This document shows, one piece after another, positions 8,107-17,129 of a DNA stretch of 64,000 nt (its first letter is position 1; each line of letters opens with the position of its first letter). Where the stretch lies: the NCBI RefSeq assembly GCF_021283545.2, contig NZ_CP128540.1, forward strand, positions 4,685,501 to 4,749,500, given 5' to 3'. The stretch comes from Pseudomonas alloputida (GTDB taxonomy: Bacteria > Pseudomonadota > Gammaproteobacteria > Pseudomonadales > Pseudomonadaceae). Made by a program: the position numbers and the translations under genes. The notes below the pieces were generated by a model. That model worked only from the letters and a program-made list of their open reading frames with translations, searched no databases and had not been told where the DNA came from.

Positions 8107-8643
8107 TTACAGCTCGTCGATACCAAGAAATGCCCGCGCAGTCACATCGCCCGTAAACCGCGCCTGCATGCCCTGCTCGCTGCCATACAAGCGCAACGCC
8201 AGGCAAAACGGTGTATCACCCAACTCAACCCAGCGCCGCGTCCCGGCCGGCACCAGCAGCTGGTCACCCTTCTCGCACAGCACCGAATACACCCAGTCCC
8301 CCAGCCGCAGGCCAACCTGCGCCCGCCCGCTGACCACGGCAAACAGCTCGTCGGCATCATGCACATGTTCATCACGCACATCGACCTGTGCCGGGTCTTC
8401 TCCGTCGCGGTTGAGCAGCGCGAGGGCCTTGCTGCCATGCGCCGTCATCAACTCATCCAGATACACGCGGCAAACCTCCAGCACCTCGTCCTGGGCCGTG
8501 CCCGGGCGCACCCGCAGGCCAGGTTCGGCATGCACAAAGCGCACGCCCTGCTCGGCCAACGTAGCGGCGATGTCGTCGTGGTGAGTCAGCACCTTGTTCG
8601 GCAGTGCCGGGCTGGCGGGGTGGAAAACGCTGAGAATGCTCAT
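8107..8643 (-). CDS. Acireductone dioxygenase-like cupin with a missing metal ligand
   Basis: 178 residues, full length for the ARD (MtnD) family, which oxidises acireductone in methionine salvage using Fe or Ni. The family layout is preserved: LSVFHP start, KVLTHHDDIAATLAEQGVRF, and the cupin motif DEHVHDADEL giving His93, His95 and Glu99. The fourth ligand, normally His in a VPAGTKHW-type motif, is Arg here (VPAGTRRW, residue 137). A standard MtnD cannot bind metal normally with that change, so this is either a paralogue with altered chemistry or a non-enzymatic cupin. Its ATG overlaps the stop of the MFS gene by one base (TGATG), so the two are translationally coupled. Confidence 0.8.
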   Translation of the reverse strand: MSILSVFHPASPALPNKVLTHHDDIAATLAEQGVRFVHAEPGLRVRPGTAQDEVLEVCRVYLDELMTAHGSKALALLNRDGEDPAQVDVRDEHVHDADELFAVVSGRAQVGLRLGDWVYSVLCEKGDQLLVPAGTRRWVELGDTPFCLALRLYGSEQGMQARFTGDVTARAFLGIDEL

Positions 8644-9797
8644 CAGGGGCGGGTCCTGGTCGGTTGCGAACAAAGGGCAATGATAACGGCTGCGACCAAG
8701 GCTGCGGCACTGGCCATACCAAAGGTGAAGGTGGGGCCCAGCAGCTTCCAGCTGTAGCCTGAGTACAGCGCCCCCAGCGCACCGCCGGTCCCCGACAGCG
8801 CTGCGTAAAGCGCCTGGCCCTGGCCCTGCTGGCGGGCGCCGAAGCTGGCCTGGACGAAGGCGATGCTGGCGGCATGGAAGCAGCCGAAGGTGGCCGCGTG
8901 CAGCAGCTGGGCGAAGATCAGTACTGCCGACTCCTGGGCCAGGTTACCCAGCAGCAGCCAGCGCAATGCCGCCAGCAGGAAGCTGACCAACAACACGCGC
9001 TGCACGCTGAAACGGGCGAACAGGCGGCTCATGACCATGAACATCAGCACCTCGGCCACCACCCCAAGCGCCCATAGAAGGCCGATGGCACCGCGCGTGT
9101 AGCCCAAGTGCTCCAGGTGCAGGGTAAGGAAGGTGTAGTACGGCCCGTGGCTGAGCTGCATCAAGGCCACGCACACGTAGAACGCGATCACCCCCGGGGC
9201 ACGCAACTGCTGCAGGAAGCCCCCCGTGCCGCTGCGCCCGCCCTGCTCCACCGGCTGGGCATTGGGCACCCACAGGCTGGCGGCGACGATGCCGGCCATG
9301 ATCGTGACCAGCGCCACCGGGTAGATGTCCAGGCTCAACCATTCGAACAAGCGGCCCAGGCCAACCACGGTGAGGATGAAACCGATCGAACCCCACAGAC
9401 GTACCTGGCTGTAGCGCGACGTCTGCCCGTGCAGGTGGGCCAGGGTGATGACCTCGAACTGCGGCAGCACCGCATGCCAGAAGAACGCGTGCAGGGCCAT
9501 CACCAGCGCCAGCCAGGCGTAGCTTTTGCCGAAGAAGATCAGGGCGAAGGTGGCCAGGGTGCACAGCGCGCCAAGGCGGACGATCAACAGGCGCTGGCCC
9601 GTGCGATCGCCCAGCCAGCCCCACAGGTTGGGGGCCACGCAGCGCATCAGCATGGGGATGGCCACCAGCTCACCGATGCGCGCCGGGGAAAAGCCCAGGT
9701 GGTCGAAGTACAGCGCCAGGAACGGTGCGGTGGAGCCCAGCAGGGCGAAATAGAACAGGTAGAAGCTGGACAGGCGCCAGTAGGGGATGGGTTGCAT
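8643..9797 (-). CDS. MFS transporter, HcaT/LacY-like
   Basis: 384 residues with 12 predicted helices. The N-terminus (YWRLSSFYLFYFALLGSTAPFLALYF) and the A-like loop WGWLGDRTGQR match the MFS_1-like group containing the putative 3-phenylpropionate transporter HcaT and nucleoside/lactose permeases. It probably imports a small organic compound by proton symport; the substrate is not clear. It is the first gene of a two-gene operon with the degenerate ARD protein, which may act on or sense the same compound. Confidence 0.8.
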   Translation of the reverse strand: MQPIPYWRLSSFYLFYFALLGSTAPFLALYFDHLGFSPARIGELVAIPMLMRCVAPNLWGWLGDRTGQRLLIVRLGALCTLATFALIFFGKSYAWLALVMALHAFFWHAVLPQFEVITLAHLHGQTSRYSQVRLWGSIGFILTVVGLGRLFEWLSLDIYPVALVTIMAGIVAASLWVPNAQPVEQGGRSGTGGFLQQLRAPGVIAFYVCVALMQLSHGPYYTFLTLHLEHLGYTRGAIGLLWALGVVAEVLMFMVMSRLFARFSVQRVLLVSFLLAALRWLLLGNLAQESAVLIFAQLLHAATFGCFHAASIAFVQASFGARQQGQGQALYAALSGTGGALGALYSGYSWKLLGPTFTFGMASAAALVAAVIIALCSQPTRTRP

Positions 9798-9820
9798 GGG
9801 GTGGCCTTGTGGGGACCTGG

Positions 9821-9929
9821 GCCGGCCTCTTCGCGGGTGAACCCGCTCCTACGCGGATTTCACCCTGTCACTGCACCTGAGGGCAGTGATATCCCAATGT
9901 AGGAGCGGGTTTACCCGCGAAGAGGCCGT
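9821..9929. repeat. REP pair
   Basis: Inverted arms cctcttcgcgggtgaacccg and gagcgggtttacccgcgaag separate the minus-strand MFS operon from the end of aroC. Confidence 0.9.
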
Positions 9930-9939
9930 TGCAGTTGGA

Positions 9940-11031
9940 TCAGCGCTGGCCCAGCACCGGGGTATTCACTTGCACATCGGCATTCTGCGCACGGTGGCGC
10001 AGCAGGTGGTCCATCAACGCAATGGCCATCATCGCCTCGGCAATCGGCGTGGCACGGATGCCCACGCACGGGTCGTGGCGGCCTTTGGTGATGACGTCCA
10101 CCGGGTTGCCATCGACATCGATCGAGCGGCCCGGGGTGGTGATGCTGGAAGTGGGCTTCAGTGCCAGGTGGGCAACGATCGGCTGGCCCGACGAAATACC
10201 GCCCAGAATGCCGCCCGCGTTGTTGCTGAGGAAGCCTTCCGGGGTCAGTTCGTCCCGGTGCTCGGTGCCGCGCTGGGCCACACTGGCGAAACCGGCGCCG
10301 ATTTCCACGCCCTTGACCGCGTTGATGCTCATCAGCGCATGGGCCAGCTCTGCATCCAGGCGGTCGAAGATCGGCTCGCCCAGCCCGGGCATCACGCCTT
10401 CTGCGACCACGGTGATCTTGGCGCCCACCGAATCCTGGTCTCGGCGCAGCTGGTCCATGTAGGCCTCCAGCTCAGGTACTTTGTCCGGATCAGGGCTGAA
10501 GAAGGCGTTCTGCTCCACCGACTCCCAGGTCTTGAACGGGATTTCGATCGGGCCCAGCTGGCTCATGTAGCCACGCACGGTGATGCCCTGGGTGGCCAGG
10601 AACTTCTTGGCGATAGCGCCAGCGGCCACGCGCATGGCGGTTTCACGGGCCGAGCTGCGGCCACCACCGCGGTAGTCGCGGATACCGTACTTGTGGTGGT
10701 AGGTGTAGTCGGCGTGGGCCGGGCGGAACAGGTCCTTGATGGCCGAGTAGTCCTTGGACTTCTGATCGGTATTGCGGATCAGCAGGCCGATCGAGCAGCC
10801 GGTGGTGCGGCCTTCGAACACGCCGGAAAGGATTTCCACCTCGTCGGCTTCCTGGCGCTGGGTGGTGTGCCGGCTGGTGCCGGGCTTGCGCCGGTCAAGG
10901 TCGTGCTGCAGGTCGGCGAGGGAAATTTCCAGGCCCGGTGGGCATCCATCGACAATGGCGACCAACGCCGGGCCATGGCTCTCGCCAGCGGTGGTGACAG
11001 TGAACAGCTTGCCGTAGGTATTGCCGGACAT
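9940..11031 (-). CDS. aroC: Chorismate synthase
   Basis: 363 residues, normal for bacterial AroC. It converts 5-enolpyruvylshikimate-3-phosphate to chorismate using reduced FMN, the last step of the shikimate pathway, in the cytoplasm. Signature segments are present: the N-terminal [23 protein letters not shown], the [15 protein letters not shown] motif ([27 protein letters not shown]), and [13 protein letters not shown] plus KPTSSI towards the C-terminus. The start is the usual [10 protein letters not shown]. It is transcribed alone; REP pairs flank both sides. Confidence 0.98.
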   Translation of the reverse strand: MSGNTYGKLFTVTTAGESHGPALVAIVDGCPPGLEISLADLQHDLDRRKPGTSRHTTQRQEADEVEILSGVFEGRTTGCSIGLLIRNTDQKSKDYSAIKDLFRPAHADYTYHHKYGIRDYRGGGRSSARETAMRVAAGAIAKKFLATQGITVRGYMSQLGPIEIPFKTWESVEQNAFFSPDPDKVPELEAYMDQLRRDQDSVGAKITVVAEGVMPGLGEPIFDRLDAELAHALMSINAVKGVEIGAGFASVAQRGTEHRDELTPEGFLSNNAGGILGGISSGQPIVAHLALKPTSSITTPGRSIDVDGNPVDVITKGRHDPCVGIRATPIAEAMMAIALMDHLLRHRAQNADVQVNTPVLGQR

Positions 11032-11098
11032 GGACGCTCCGCGAGTTCTGCCTGAAATGGACGAAAGCAGCAGTATACAGATGGTTGGGTGGCCTGTG

Positions 11099-11195
11099 CT
11101 GGCCTCTTCGCGGGTAAACCCGCTCCTACACGGTCACCACCAGGTTCCAATGGTGTGCAGCCCCCGTAGGAGCGGGTTCACCCGCGAAAGGGCCA
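11099..11195. repeat. REP pair
   Basis: Inverted arms cctcttcgcgggtaaacccg and agcgggttcacccgcgaaag in the divergent gap between aroC and the hydrolase. Confidence 0.9.
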
Positions 11196-11262
11196 GACCT
11201 GCCCTGCATAGAACCTTCCCGCAAACATTGGGTCAAACCCACATCTCCCCATGTAGTACCGC

Positions 11263-12225
11263 ATGATGTCGCGCCTTGTCGCCTTGCTCTTCCTGCTGTG
11301 CACTGGCCTGGCCCAGGCCGCCGCCCCCACTGTACTGCAACGCCCGATCGACCTGGACACCGGCCAGGGCGTGCTGCACGGCAGCCTGCTGCTGCCGCAA
11401 CAGGCCACCCCGCCGCCAGTGGTGCTGATCATCGCCGGCTCCGGCCCCACCGACCGCGACGGTAACAACCCGGCGTCGGGCCGGGTCGACAACCTGAAGC
11501 GTCTGGCCCTGCTGCTGGCCAACGAACACATTGCCAGCGTGCGTTACGACAAACGCGGGGTGGCCGCCAGCCAGCCGGCCACGCCTGACGAGCGTGACCT
11601 CAGCGTGGAGCGCTATGTGGCCGATGTGGTCGCCTGGAGCCGCAAGCTCAAAGCCGACCCGCGCTTCGGCCCGCTGATCCTGATTGGCCACAGCGAAGGC
11701 GCACTGATTGCCAGCCTGGCCGCCGAGCAGGCTGGCGCCAGCGCAGTCATCACCCTGGCCGGCAGCGGCCGGCCGCTGGCCGAGGTGCTGCACGAACAAC
11801 TGGCCCAGCGCCTGCCGCCCGCGCAACTGGCCGGTGGCAGTGCCCTGCTCGACCGCCTGCAGGCCGGGCAGACCAGCCTGGATGTGCCAGCGCCGCTGCG
11901 CCAGGTGTTTCGCCCCAGCGTGCAGCCGTACCTGATTTCGCTGTTCCAGCAAAACCCGGCAGCCGCCTTTGCCCGCCTGCCCATGCCCGCGCTGATCGTG
12001 CAGGGGCGCAACGACGTGCAGGTGGACGTGGCCGACGCCCAACGGCTGAAAGCGGCCAAGCCAGATGCACAACTGGTCCTGATCGATGGCATGAACCACA
12101 TGCTGCGCATCAGCCCCAAGGGCATGAGCCAGCAGCGCGACAGCTACCTCAACCCCGAGCTGCCGCTGGCGCGTGAGCTGGGCGAGCGAATTGTGACGTT
12201 CATCCAGCATTTGCCTTCGGCGTAA
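11263..12225 (+). CDS. Exported alpha/beta hydrolase
   Basis: 320 residues with a signal peptide (LVALLFLLCTGLAQA). An alpha/beta-hydrolase fold follows: oxyanion-region motif IAGSGPTDRDGNNP, nucleophile elbow GHSEGA (Ser144), likely acid Asp251 in VQGRNDVQVD and catalytic His279 in GMNHML. This subgroup (S9/dienelactone-hydrolase-like) acts as esterases or peptidases in the periplasm. Either of the first two Met codons could be used (11263 or 11266). The downstream gene begins 65 bases later and may be co-transcribed. Confidence 0.85.
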   Translation: MMSRLVALLFLLCTGLAQAAAPTVLQRPIDLDTGQGVLHGSLLLPQQATPPPVVLIIAGSGPTDRDGNNPASGRVDNLKRLALLLANEHIASVRYDKRGVAASQPATPDERDLSVERYVADVVAWSRKLKADPRFGPLILIGHSEGALIASLAAEQAGASAVITLAGSGRPLAEVLHEQLAQRLPPAQLAGGSALLDRLQAGQTSLDVPAPLRQVFRPSVQPYLISLFQQNPAAAFARLPMPALIVQGRNDVQVDVADAQRLKAAKPDAQLVLIDGMNHMLRISPKGMSQQRDSYLNPELPLARELGERIVTFIQHLPSA

Positions 12226-12249
12226 GTCAAACAGGCTCAGGTCTCAGCC

Positions 12250-12272
12250 ATGCCTGCCGATACAGCAGGCAT
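12250..12272 (+). repeat. Inverted repeat (possible attenuator) between hydrolase and next gene
   Basis: atgcctgc and gcaggcat form an 8-bp stem with a 7-base loop in the 65-base gap. There is no following T-run, so it is not a classical terminator; it may modulate read-through. Confidence 0.35.
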
Positions 12273-12290
12273 AGTTGAGGACAAGCCCTG

Positions 12291-13073
12291 ATGACCACCT
12301 CCCCCACCGCCGTCGAGCCGGCCGAAGAACCCCAGGAAACCCCCGCCCTGCCCTGGGCCGAGCTGACCGCCGAACATTTCCAGCTGCTACGCCTGGCAGC
12401 ACTGCCGACCGACCGCAGCACCGGAGCGCGGCCGCTGCGTTTTGTGCAGTTCGGCTATGCCGAGCGCCATGACAAGGCACACAGCCTGCTGCGCATGGAA
12501 ATCCAGTTGCCTGGGCAGAAAGTGCACAAAGAGCAGAACCGCCTGGACATCCGCGTCGACCATGCCGAGCGCCTGGTGCGTATTGGCAATGAACATGGCC
12601 TGCAACTGGAACCGGTGAACCGTGGCATCGGCCGTTTCATGCTGGCCCAGGCCGCACAGTGGTTGCAGCGCAAGTGGTCGCACTACCGGGTGGAAGGCAT
12701 GGCGCTGCCGAGCAAGGACGCCCTGAACGAGGACTCACGCCTGCGCCGTGACCAGTGCTTGCGCGGGGTGGGTATCGAGGTGCAGTACGAGGACAGCCAG
12801 CACCTGAAGGGCCGTATCGCGGATATGACGGTGGGCCAGCTCAAGGCCGCCTGGAGCAGCGAGCGCCTGCAGCGGGTGGAGATTCTGGATGCCGCCAGCC
12901 TGCTGCAGCAGGCCGACCAGCAACTGCAGGAAAAGGAAGGGCAACTGCGCGAGCGGGATGAGCGCGTAGCCAAATACCAGCGCGAAGACGGCGGATTGCG
13001 TTTCACCATTACCTGCCTGGTGGCGTTTGCCGTGTTCCAGGCAGGGCTGTTGATCTGGATTGCTACCCGCTAA
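12291..13073 (+). CDS. Hypothetical tail-anchored membrane protein with coiled coil
   Basis: 260 residues. The first ~170 residues are a soluble domain with a segment NRGIGRFMLAQAAQWLQRKW resembling the nucleotide-binding turn of acetyltransferases, though I cannot assign it. Residues ~205-235 form a charged coiled coil (ASLLQQADQQLQEKEGQLRERDERVAKYQ), and one hydrophobic helix (FTITCLVAFAVFQAGLLIWIA) ends the protein, anchoring it in the inner membrane by its C-terminus. A gaggac site precedes the ATG. Family not recognised; conserved-looking in composition. Confidence 0.7.
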   Translation: MTTSPTAVEPAEEPQETPALPWAELTAEHFQLLRLAALPTDRSTGARPLRFVQFGYAERHDKAHSLLRMEIQLPGQKVHKEQNRLDIRVDHAERLVRIGNEHGLQLEPVNRGIGRFMLAQAAQWLQRKWSHYRVEGMALPSKDALNEDSRLRRDQCLRGVGIEVQYEDSQHLKGRIADMTVGQLKAAWSSERLQRVEILDAASLLQQADQQLQEKEGQLRERDERVAKYQREDGGLRFTITCLVAFAVFQAGLLIWIATR

Positions 13074-13097
13074 GACCGCATCAGCCGGGGGAAATTA

Positions 13098-13114
13098 GGG
13101 CCGCTTCGCGGCCC
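13098..13114. terminator. Bidirectional hairpin between convergent genes
   Basis: gggccgc-ttc-gcggccc, a perfect 7-bp GC stem with a 3-base loop, lies between the two convergent genes (stops 25 bases on one side and 9 on the other). Only short A/T runs flank it. Confidence 0.6.
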
Positions 13115-13122
13115 CAAATAGC

Positions 13123-14031
13123 CTAAACGAGGGCCTTGAACAATTCCTGATGCTGGCGGCACTGCTCGGCGGTGAGCATGAACACCCCATGCCCGCCCCG
13201 CTCGAACTCCAGCCAGGCAAAGTCCACCTCGGGGTACAACGCCTCGACATGCACCTGGCTGTTGCCCACTTCGACAATCAGCAAACCCTTCTCGGTCAGG
13301 TGGTCAGCCGCTTCGGCCAGCATCCGCCGTACCAGGTCCAGGCCGTCGCTGCCGCAGGCCAGGCCCAGTTCGGGCTCATGGTGGTACTCGGCCGGCATGT
13401 CGTCGAAGTCTTCGGCGTCGACATACGGCGGGTTGGACAGGATCAGGTCGAAACGCTGCCCCGGCAAACCGCCAAAGCCATCGCCCTGCACGGTGTACAC
13501 GCGCCCGTCCAGGCCATGCCGTTCGATGTTCTGGTTGGCCACTTCAAGGGCCTGGAACGACAGGTCGGCCAACACCACCTCGGCCTCGGGGAACACGTCG
13601 GCGGCGACGATGCCGATGCAACCCGACCCCGTGCACAGGTCCAGAATGCGCGCCGGCTCGCTGGCCAGCCACGGCTCGAAACGTTTTTCGATCAGCTCAC
13701 CAATGGGCGAACGCGGCACCAGCACCCGCTCGTCGACGATGAACGACATGCCGCAGAACCAGGCCTCGCCCAGCAGGTAGGCGGCCGGTACACGCTCTTC
13801 GATACGGCGTTTGAGCAGGTGCTGAAGGCGTACCCGCTCATCGTCCTCGAGCATGCAGTCCAGGTAGCTGTCGGCCACCTCCCATGGCAGGTGCACCGCA
13901 CCCAGCACCAGCAGGCGGGCTTCGTCCCAGGCGTTGTCGGCACCGTGACCGAAGAACAGGTCATGCTCGTGGAAGCGGCTGACCGCCCAGCGGATGTAGT
14001 CGCGCAGCGTGCGCAGACGAGATGTGATCAC
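13123..14031 (-). CDS. prmB: 50S ribosomal protein L3 N5-glutamine methyltransferase
   Basis: 302 residues. SAM-binding Rossmann core with [11 protein letters not shown], and the N6/N5-methyltransferase motif SNPPYVD (about residue 198), which binds the target glutamine amide. PrmB is distinguished from the release-factor enzyme PrmC by its longer N-terminal part and [12 protein letters not shown]; both are seen. It methylates a glutamine of ribosomal protein L3. The start gives the usual length. Confidence 0.92.
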   Translation of the reverse strand: MITSRLRTLRDYIRWAVSRFHEHDLFFGHGADNAWDEARLLVLGAVHLPWEVADSYLDCMLEDDERVRLQHLLKRRIEERVPAAYLLGEAWFCGMSFIVDERVLVPRSPIGELIEKRFEPWLASEPARILDLCTGSGCIGIVAADVFPEAEVVLADLSFQALEVANQNIERHGLDGRVYTVQGDGFGGLPGQRFDLILSNPPYVDAEDFDDMPAEYHHEPELGLACGSDGLDLVRRMLAEAADHLTEKGLLIVEVGNSQVHVEALYPEVDFAWLEFERGGHGVFMLTAEQCRQHQELFKALV

Positions 14032-14212
14032 GGGGTACTCCTATTTTCAGACCGGACAAAAGTCTAACAGCCCCACCCGCACATTTGTTCCTTTGCCTTG
14101 CCCAAAGGCTAGCCACAGGCCAGTAACCACGCCGCTTGCGTTGTCAACCATTCCCATTGGCGCCAAGGCAGGGGAGAATAGGTATACAAAAGCCCTATCC
14201 AAGGAGCCCTTG

Positions 14213-14803
14213 ATGTCCGTTCCAACCACGATGTTTCGCCTCACTGGCCGCGACTATCCGCCGGCCAAGCTGAGCCACGCCAGCCTGATCATCATCGATG
14301 CACAAAAGGAGTACCTCAGTGGTCCCCTGAAGCTGTCGGGCATGGACGAGGCCGTGGCCAACATCGCCAGGTTGCTCGACGCCGCCCGTAAAAGCGGCCG
14401 TCCGATCATCCATGTTCGCCACCTGGGCACTGTTGGTGGCCGTTTCGACCCCCAGGGGCCGGCTGGCCAGTTCATTCCGGGGCTGGAGCCGCTGGAAGGT
14501 GAAATCGTCATCGAAAAGCGCATGCCCAATGCGTTCAAGAACACCAAGCTGCACGAAACATTGCAGGAGCTGGGCCACCTGGACCTGATCGTCTGTGGTT
14601 TCATGAGCCATTCCAGCGTCAGCACCACCGTTCGCCGCGCCAAGGACTATGGTTATCGGTGCACCCTGGTAGAAGACGCGTCGGCCACCCGTGACCTGGC
14701 ATTCAAGGACGGCGTCATTCCGGCCGCGCAGATTCACCAGTGCGAAATGGCCGTGATGGCTGACAACTTCGCTTGCGTGGCCCCCACCGCCAGCCTGATC
14801 TGA
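14213..14803 (+). CDS. Isochorismatase-fold hydrolase with Ser in place of the nucleophilic Cys
   Basis: 196 residues with the cysteine-hydrolase fold: LIIIDAQKEY (Asp29), VIEKRMPNAF (Lys102) and VCGFMSHSSVSTTVRRA. In amidohydrolases of this family the residue before V in the last motif is the catalytic Cys; here it is Ser135. EntB/PhzD-type isochorismatases also lack the Cys, so this protein could act on a vinyl ether rather than an amide, or be an altered hydrolase. The start is the ATG 7 bases after an aaggag site; the longer frame upstream has no such site. Confidence 0.8.
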   Translation: MSVPTTMFRLTGRDYPPAKLSHASLIIIDAQKEYLSGPLKLSGMDEAVANIARLLDAARKSGRPIIHVRHLGTVGGRFDPQGPAGQFIPGLEPLEGEIVIEKRMPNAFKNTKLHETLQELGHLDLIVCGFMSHSSVSTTVRRAKDYGYRCTLVEDASATRDLAFKDGVIPAAQIHQCEMAVMADNFACVAPTASLI

Positions 14804-14816
14804 GCGGCTTGCAGGA

Positions 14817-14835
14817 CCGCCCGGCAGCCGGGCGG
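14817..14835 (+). repeat. GC-rich hairpin upstream of membrane protein gene
   Basis: ccgcccgg-cag-ccgggcgg, a perfect 8-bp stem 14 bases after the isochorismatase stop and about 55 bases before the next ATG. It has no U-run; possible partial terminator or RNA-stabilising hairpin. Confidence 0.45.
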
Positions 14836-14888
14836 AACCCGATGGGCAGCAGCAGGTCGAATTCCGGATATCCACCGAGGAGAGCGGA

Positions 14889-15209
14889 ATGAAGCTTAAA
14901 GGCAGTTTCGACGCCAAGCGCCTGCGCCCGCGCGAACCGCGTAACTGGGGCGCCCGCCTGGCGGCCGGCCTGTCGGCCCTGCTGGCGACGCTGGGCGTAT
15001 TGCTGGCCATGGCCGGCGTCGCCGGGCTGCTAGGCAACTACCCTGCCCTGCAGGAACTCAACGCCAACAAACCGTTGTCCAGCATCCTCACCGTGGCTGG
15101 CTTGTTGCTGCTGTGGCTGGGCGTGCGTTTCTGGCGGCGCAGCCGTATCCGCTTGCGCCGCGGGCGGGAGCTTAACCTGTCGCCGCACCTGATGAAGAAG
15201 CACGATTGA
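14889..15209 (+). CDS. Small conserved membrane protein, 106 aa
   Basis: Basic N-terminus (KLKGSFDAKRLRPREPRNW) followed by two transmembrane helices (about residues 22-48, ALLATLGVLLAMAGVAGLLG, and 64-82, ILTVAGLLLLWLGVRFW) and a very basic tail (RRSRIRLRRGRELN). Both ends are predicted in the cytoplasm. A gaggagag site precedes the ATG. No function is recognised. It lies between the isochorismatase-like gene and a REP pair. Confidence 0.75.
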   Translation: MKLKGSFDAKRLRPREPRNWGARLAAGLSALLATLGVLLAMAGVAGLLGNYPALQELNANKPLSSILTVAGLLLLWLGVRFWRRSRIRLRRGRELNLSPHLMKKHD

Positions 15210-15227
15210 TGGTTTTGCGTAACCTGT

Positions 15228-15330
15228 GCGGGCCTCTTCGCGGGTGAACCCGCTCCTACAGGCACCCCGCCGTCTTCGGGCTCTGTGACATCCCCGTAGG
15301 AGCGGGTTCACCCGCGAAGAGGCCCGCACA
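15228..15330. repeat. REP pair
   Basis: gcgggcctcttcgcgggtga and its inverted partner cacccgcgaagaggcccgc form long perfect arms between two plus-strand genes. Confidence 0.9.
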
Positions 15331-15383
15331 GGCTGCACACCGCCCCACAGTCGCGTAAACTACGCCGCCTACGTGGAGGCATC

Positions 15384-15944
15384 ATGCAAGACGACGATTT
15401 TTCCCTGTTCAAGGCCGAAGTGCGCGGCGTAAAGCCGATCCGCCACGACCGTGCCGAAGTCGGCAAGCCCAAGGCCGACCGCCAGAAGCTGGCCGGCCTG
15501 CGCCAGGCGGCGACCGTGCGCAGTGACAAGGCTTTGGTCATCGATGGCATGTCCGACCAGTTCGTCATCGACGTAGGCGCCGAAGACGAGCTGATGTGGC
15601 GCCGCGATGGCGTGCAGGAAGGCCAGCTGCGCAAGCTGAAGCTGGGGCAGATTCCGTTCGAGGGCAGCCTCGACCTGCACGGCATGACGGTGGAAAAGGC
15701 CCGCGAAACCTTGTGGGACTTCATCGCCGAAGCCACAAAACTGGAGGTGCGCTGCGTGCGGGTGACCCACGGCAAGGCCGCGCGCCTGGACGGCAAGCGC
15801 CCGATGATCAAAAGCCACGTCAACACCTGGCTACGCCAGCACCCGCAAGTGCTCGGTTTTGCCTCGTGCAGTGCCCGTCACGGCGGCACCGGCGCGGTGT
15901 ATGTGATGCTGAAGCGAACCATGCTCGAAGGCCGCGACGAGTAA
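15384..15944 (+). CDS. Smr-domain protein (SmrA/YdaL-like DNA nickase family)
   Basis: 186 residues. The C-terminal Smr domain carries the family hallmarks [11 protein letters not shown] (about residues 95-105) and the later THGKAARL and [15 protein letters not shown] segments. E. coli relatives nick double-stranded DNA, and other Smr proteins cleave RNA or collided ribosomes. The N-terminal ~90 residues are a charged linker. Start MQDDDFSLF is typical for the SmrA type. folE follows 70 bases downstream in the same direction. Confidence 0.88.
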   Translation: MQDDDFSLFKAEVRGVKPIRHDRAEVGKPKADRQKLAGLRQAATVRSDKALVIDGMSDQFVIDVGAEDELMWRRDGVQEGQLRKLKLGQIPFEGSLDLHGMTVEKARETLWDFIAEATKLEVRCVRVTHGKAARLDGKRPMIKSHVNTWLRQHPQVLGFASCSARHGGTGAVYVMLKRTMLEGRDE

Positions 15945-16014
15945 CGCCGCGCTTGCAGCGCCGCCCTCACCGCCGTACCCTTCGTTTTTGCGATTTTTTC
16001 CCACAGGTAGATCC

Positions 16015-16560
16015 ATGTCCCTGGAACAGAACTACACCGAGATCCTCAGCCAGATTGGCGAGGACGTCTCCCGTGAGGGCCTGCTCGACACGCCCAAGCG
16101 GGCTGCAAAGGCGATGAAGTACCTTTGCCGCGGTTATGAGCAAACACTGGAAGAAGTCACCAACAACGCTTTGTTCAGCTCTGACAACAGCGAAATGGTG
16201 CTGGTCCGGGACATCGAGCTGTATTCGATGTGCGAACACCACATGCTGCCGTTCATTGGCAAGGCACACGTTGCCTACTTGCCGAAGGGCAAGGTACTGG
16301 GCCTGTCGAAGGTGGCACGTATCGTCGACATGTACGCCCGCCGCCTGCAGATCCAGGAAAACCTCAGCCGCCAGATCGCCGAAGCCGTGCAGCAGGTAAC
16401 CGGTGCCGCAGGCGTGGCCGTGGTGGTCGAAGCCAAGCACATGTGCATGATGATGCGCGGTGTCGAGAAGCAGAATTCGACCATGATCACCTCGGTGATG
16501 CTGGGTGAGTTCCGCGACAACGCCGCCACCCGCAGCGAGTTCCTCAGCCTGATCAAGTGA
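16015..16560 (+). CDS. folE: GTP cyclohydrolase I
   Basis: 181 residues. Zinc ligands and active-site residues are all visible: [10 protein letters not shown] (Cys73, His75, His76) and [10 protein letters not shown] (Cys144), with [18 protein letters not shown] between. The enzyme converts GTP to 7,8-dihydroneopterin triphosphate for folate in the cytoplasm. Pseudomonads often carry more than one folE copy; this is the classical zinc-dependent (FolE1) type. Start chosen as MSLEQNY, preceded by caggtag; a longer frame starts 27 bases earlier. A strong terminator follows. Confidence 0.95.
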   Translation: MSLEQNYTEILSQIGEDVSREGLLDTPKRAAKAMKYLCRGYEQTLEEVTNNALFSSDNSEMVLVRDIELYSMCEHHMLPFIGKAHVAYLPKGKVLGLSKVARIVDMYARRLQIQENLSRQIAEAVQQVTGAAGVAVVVEAKHMCMMMRGVEKQNSTMITSVMLGEFRDNAATRSEFLSLIK

Positions 16561-16576
16561 TTGGTTGCTGGCCCCG

Positions 16577-16607
16577 AGCCGACCCTTCAGGGTCGGCTTT
16601 TGCATTT
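16577..16607 (+). terminator. Rho-independent terminator of folE
   Basis: agccgaccc-ttca-gggtcggct is a perfect 9-bp stem with a tetraloop, followed by tttgcattt, 17 bases after the folE stop. Confidence 0.85.
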
Positions 16608-16619
16608 CAGGAGTTGCCC

Positions 16620-16991
16620 ATGATCGTCAAAGCCCTGCGGGTTGGCCTCGGCCAGCTCATCGTCTTCGGTGACTGGATCAGCCGCCCGGCCAAGCGCAAA
16701 CGCGACGCCGCCGCCCAGGCCCGCATCGAGCAAGCGGCCAAGGGGCTGGCGCTGTACCAGTTCCACGCCTGCCCGTTCTGTGTCAAAACCCGCCGCACAC
16801 TGCACCGCTTGAACGTGCCGGTGGCGCTGCGCGACGCCAAGAACGACCCGGTGCACCGCCAGGCTCTGCAGGAAGGTGGCGGCCGGGTGAAAGTGCCATG
16901 CCTGCGCATTGAAGAAGCCGGCAAGGTGACCTGGATGTATGAGTCCAAGGCAATCATCGCTTACCTGGATGAGCGGTTTGCCGCCATCTGA
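16620..16991 (+). CDS. Glutaredoxin-like protein
   Basis: 123 residues. After a hydrophobic/basic N-terminal extension of ~45 residues comes a thioredoxin-fold domain with the redox pair CPFC (Cys51, Cys54), KVPCLRI (cis-Pro glutathione site) and WMYESKAIIAYLDERF, which resembles a GST N-terminal domain. It may reduce protein disulfides or glutathione mixed disulfides. The N-terminal helix VGLGQLIVFGDWI could peripherally attach it to the membrane. Start follows a caggag site. Confidence 0.85.
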   Translation: MIVKALRVGLGQLIVFGDWISRPAKRKRDAAAQARIEQAAKGLALYQFHACPFCVKTRRTLHRLNVPVALRDAKNDPVHRQALQEGGGRVKVPCLRIEEAGKVTWMYESKAIIAYLDERFAAI

Positions 16992-17009
16992 CTGACGCTG
17001 CAGATCCCT

Positions 17010-17097
17010 TGTGGGAGCGGGCGAGCCCGCGAAGCAGGCACCGCGGTGGTTGGCACGGGCTGCGCCCGTGTTCGCGGGCACGCCCGCTCCCACAAGG
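17010..17097. repeat. REP pair
   Basis: gtgggagcgggcgagcccgc and its inverted partner gcgggcacgcccgctcccac, between the convergent glutaredoxin and GST genes. Confidence 0.9.
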
Positions 17098-17129
17098 ATT
17101 GCGCAAGCGCCTGGAAAACAGGTCGGTTT

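Noticed and set aside
13150..14067. 305-codon plus-strand frame opposite prmB
   Set aside because: Antisense shadow of a gene with intact SAM-binding and NPPY motifs.
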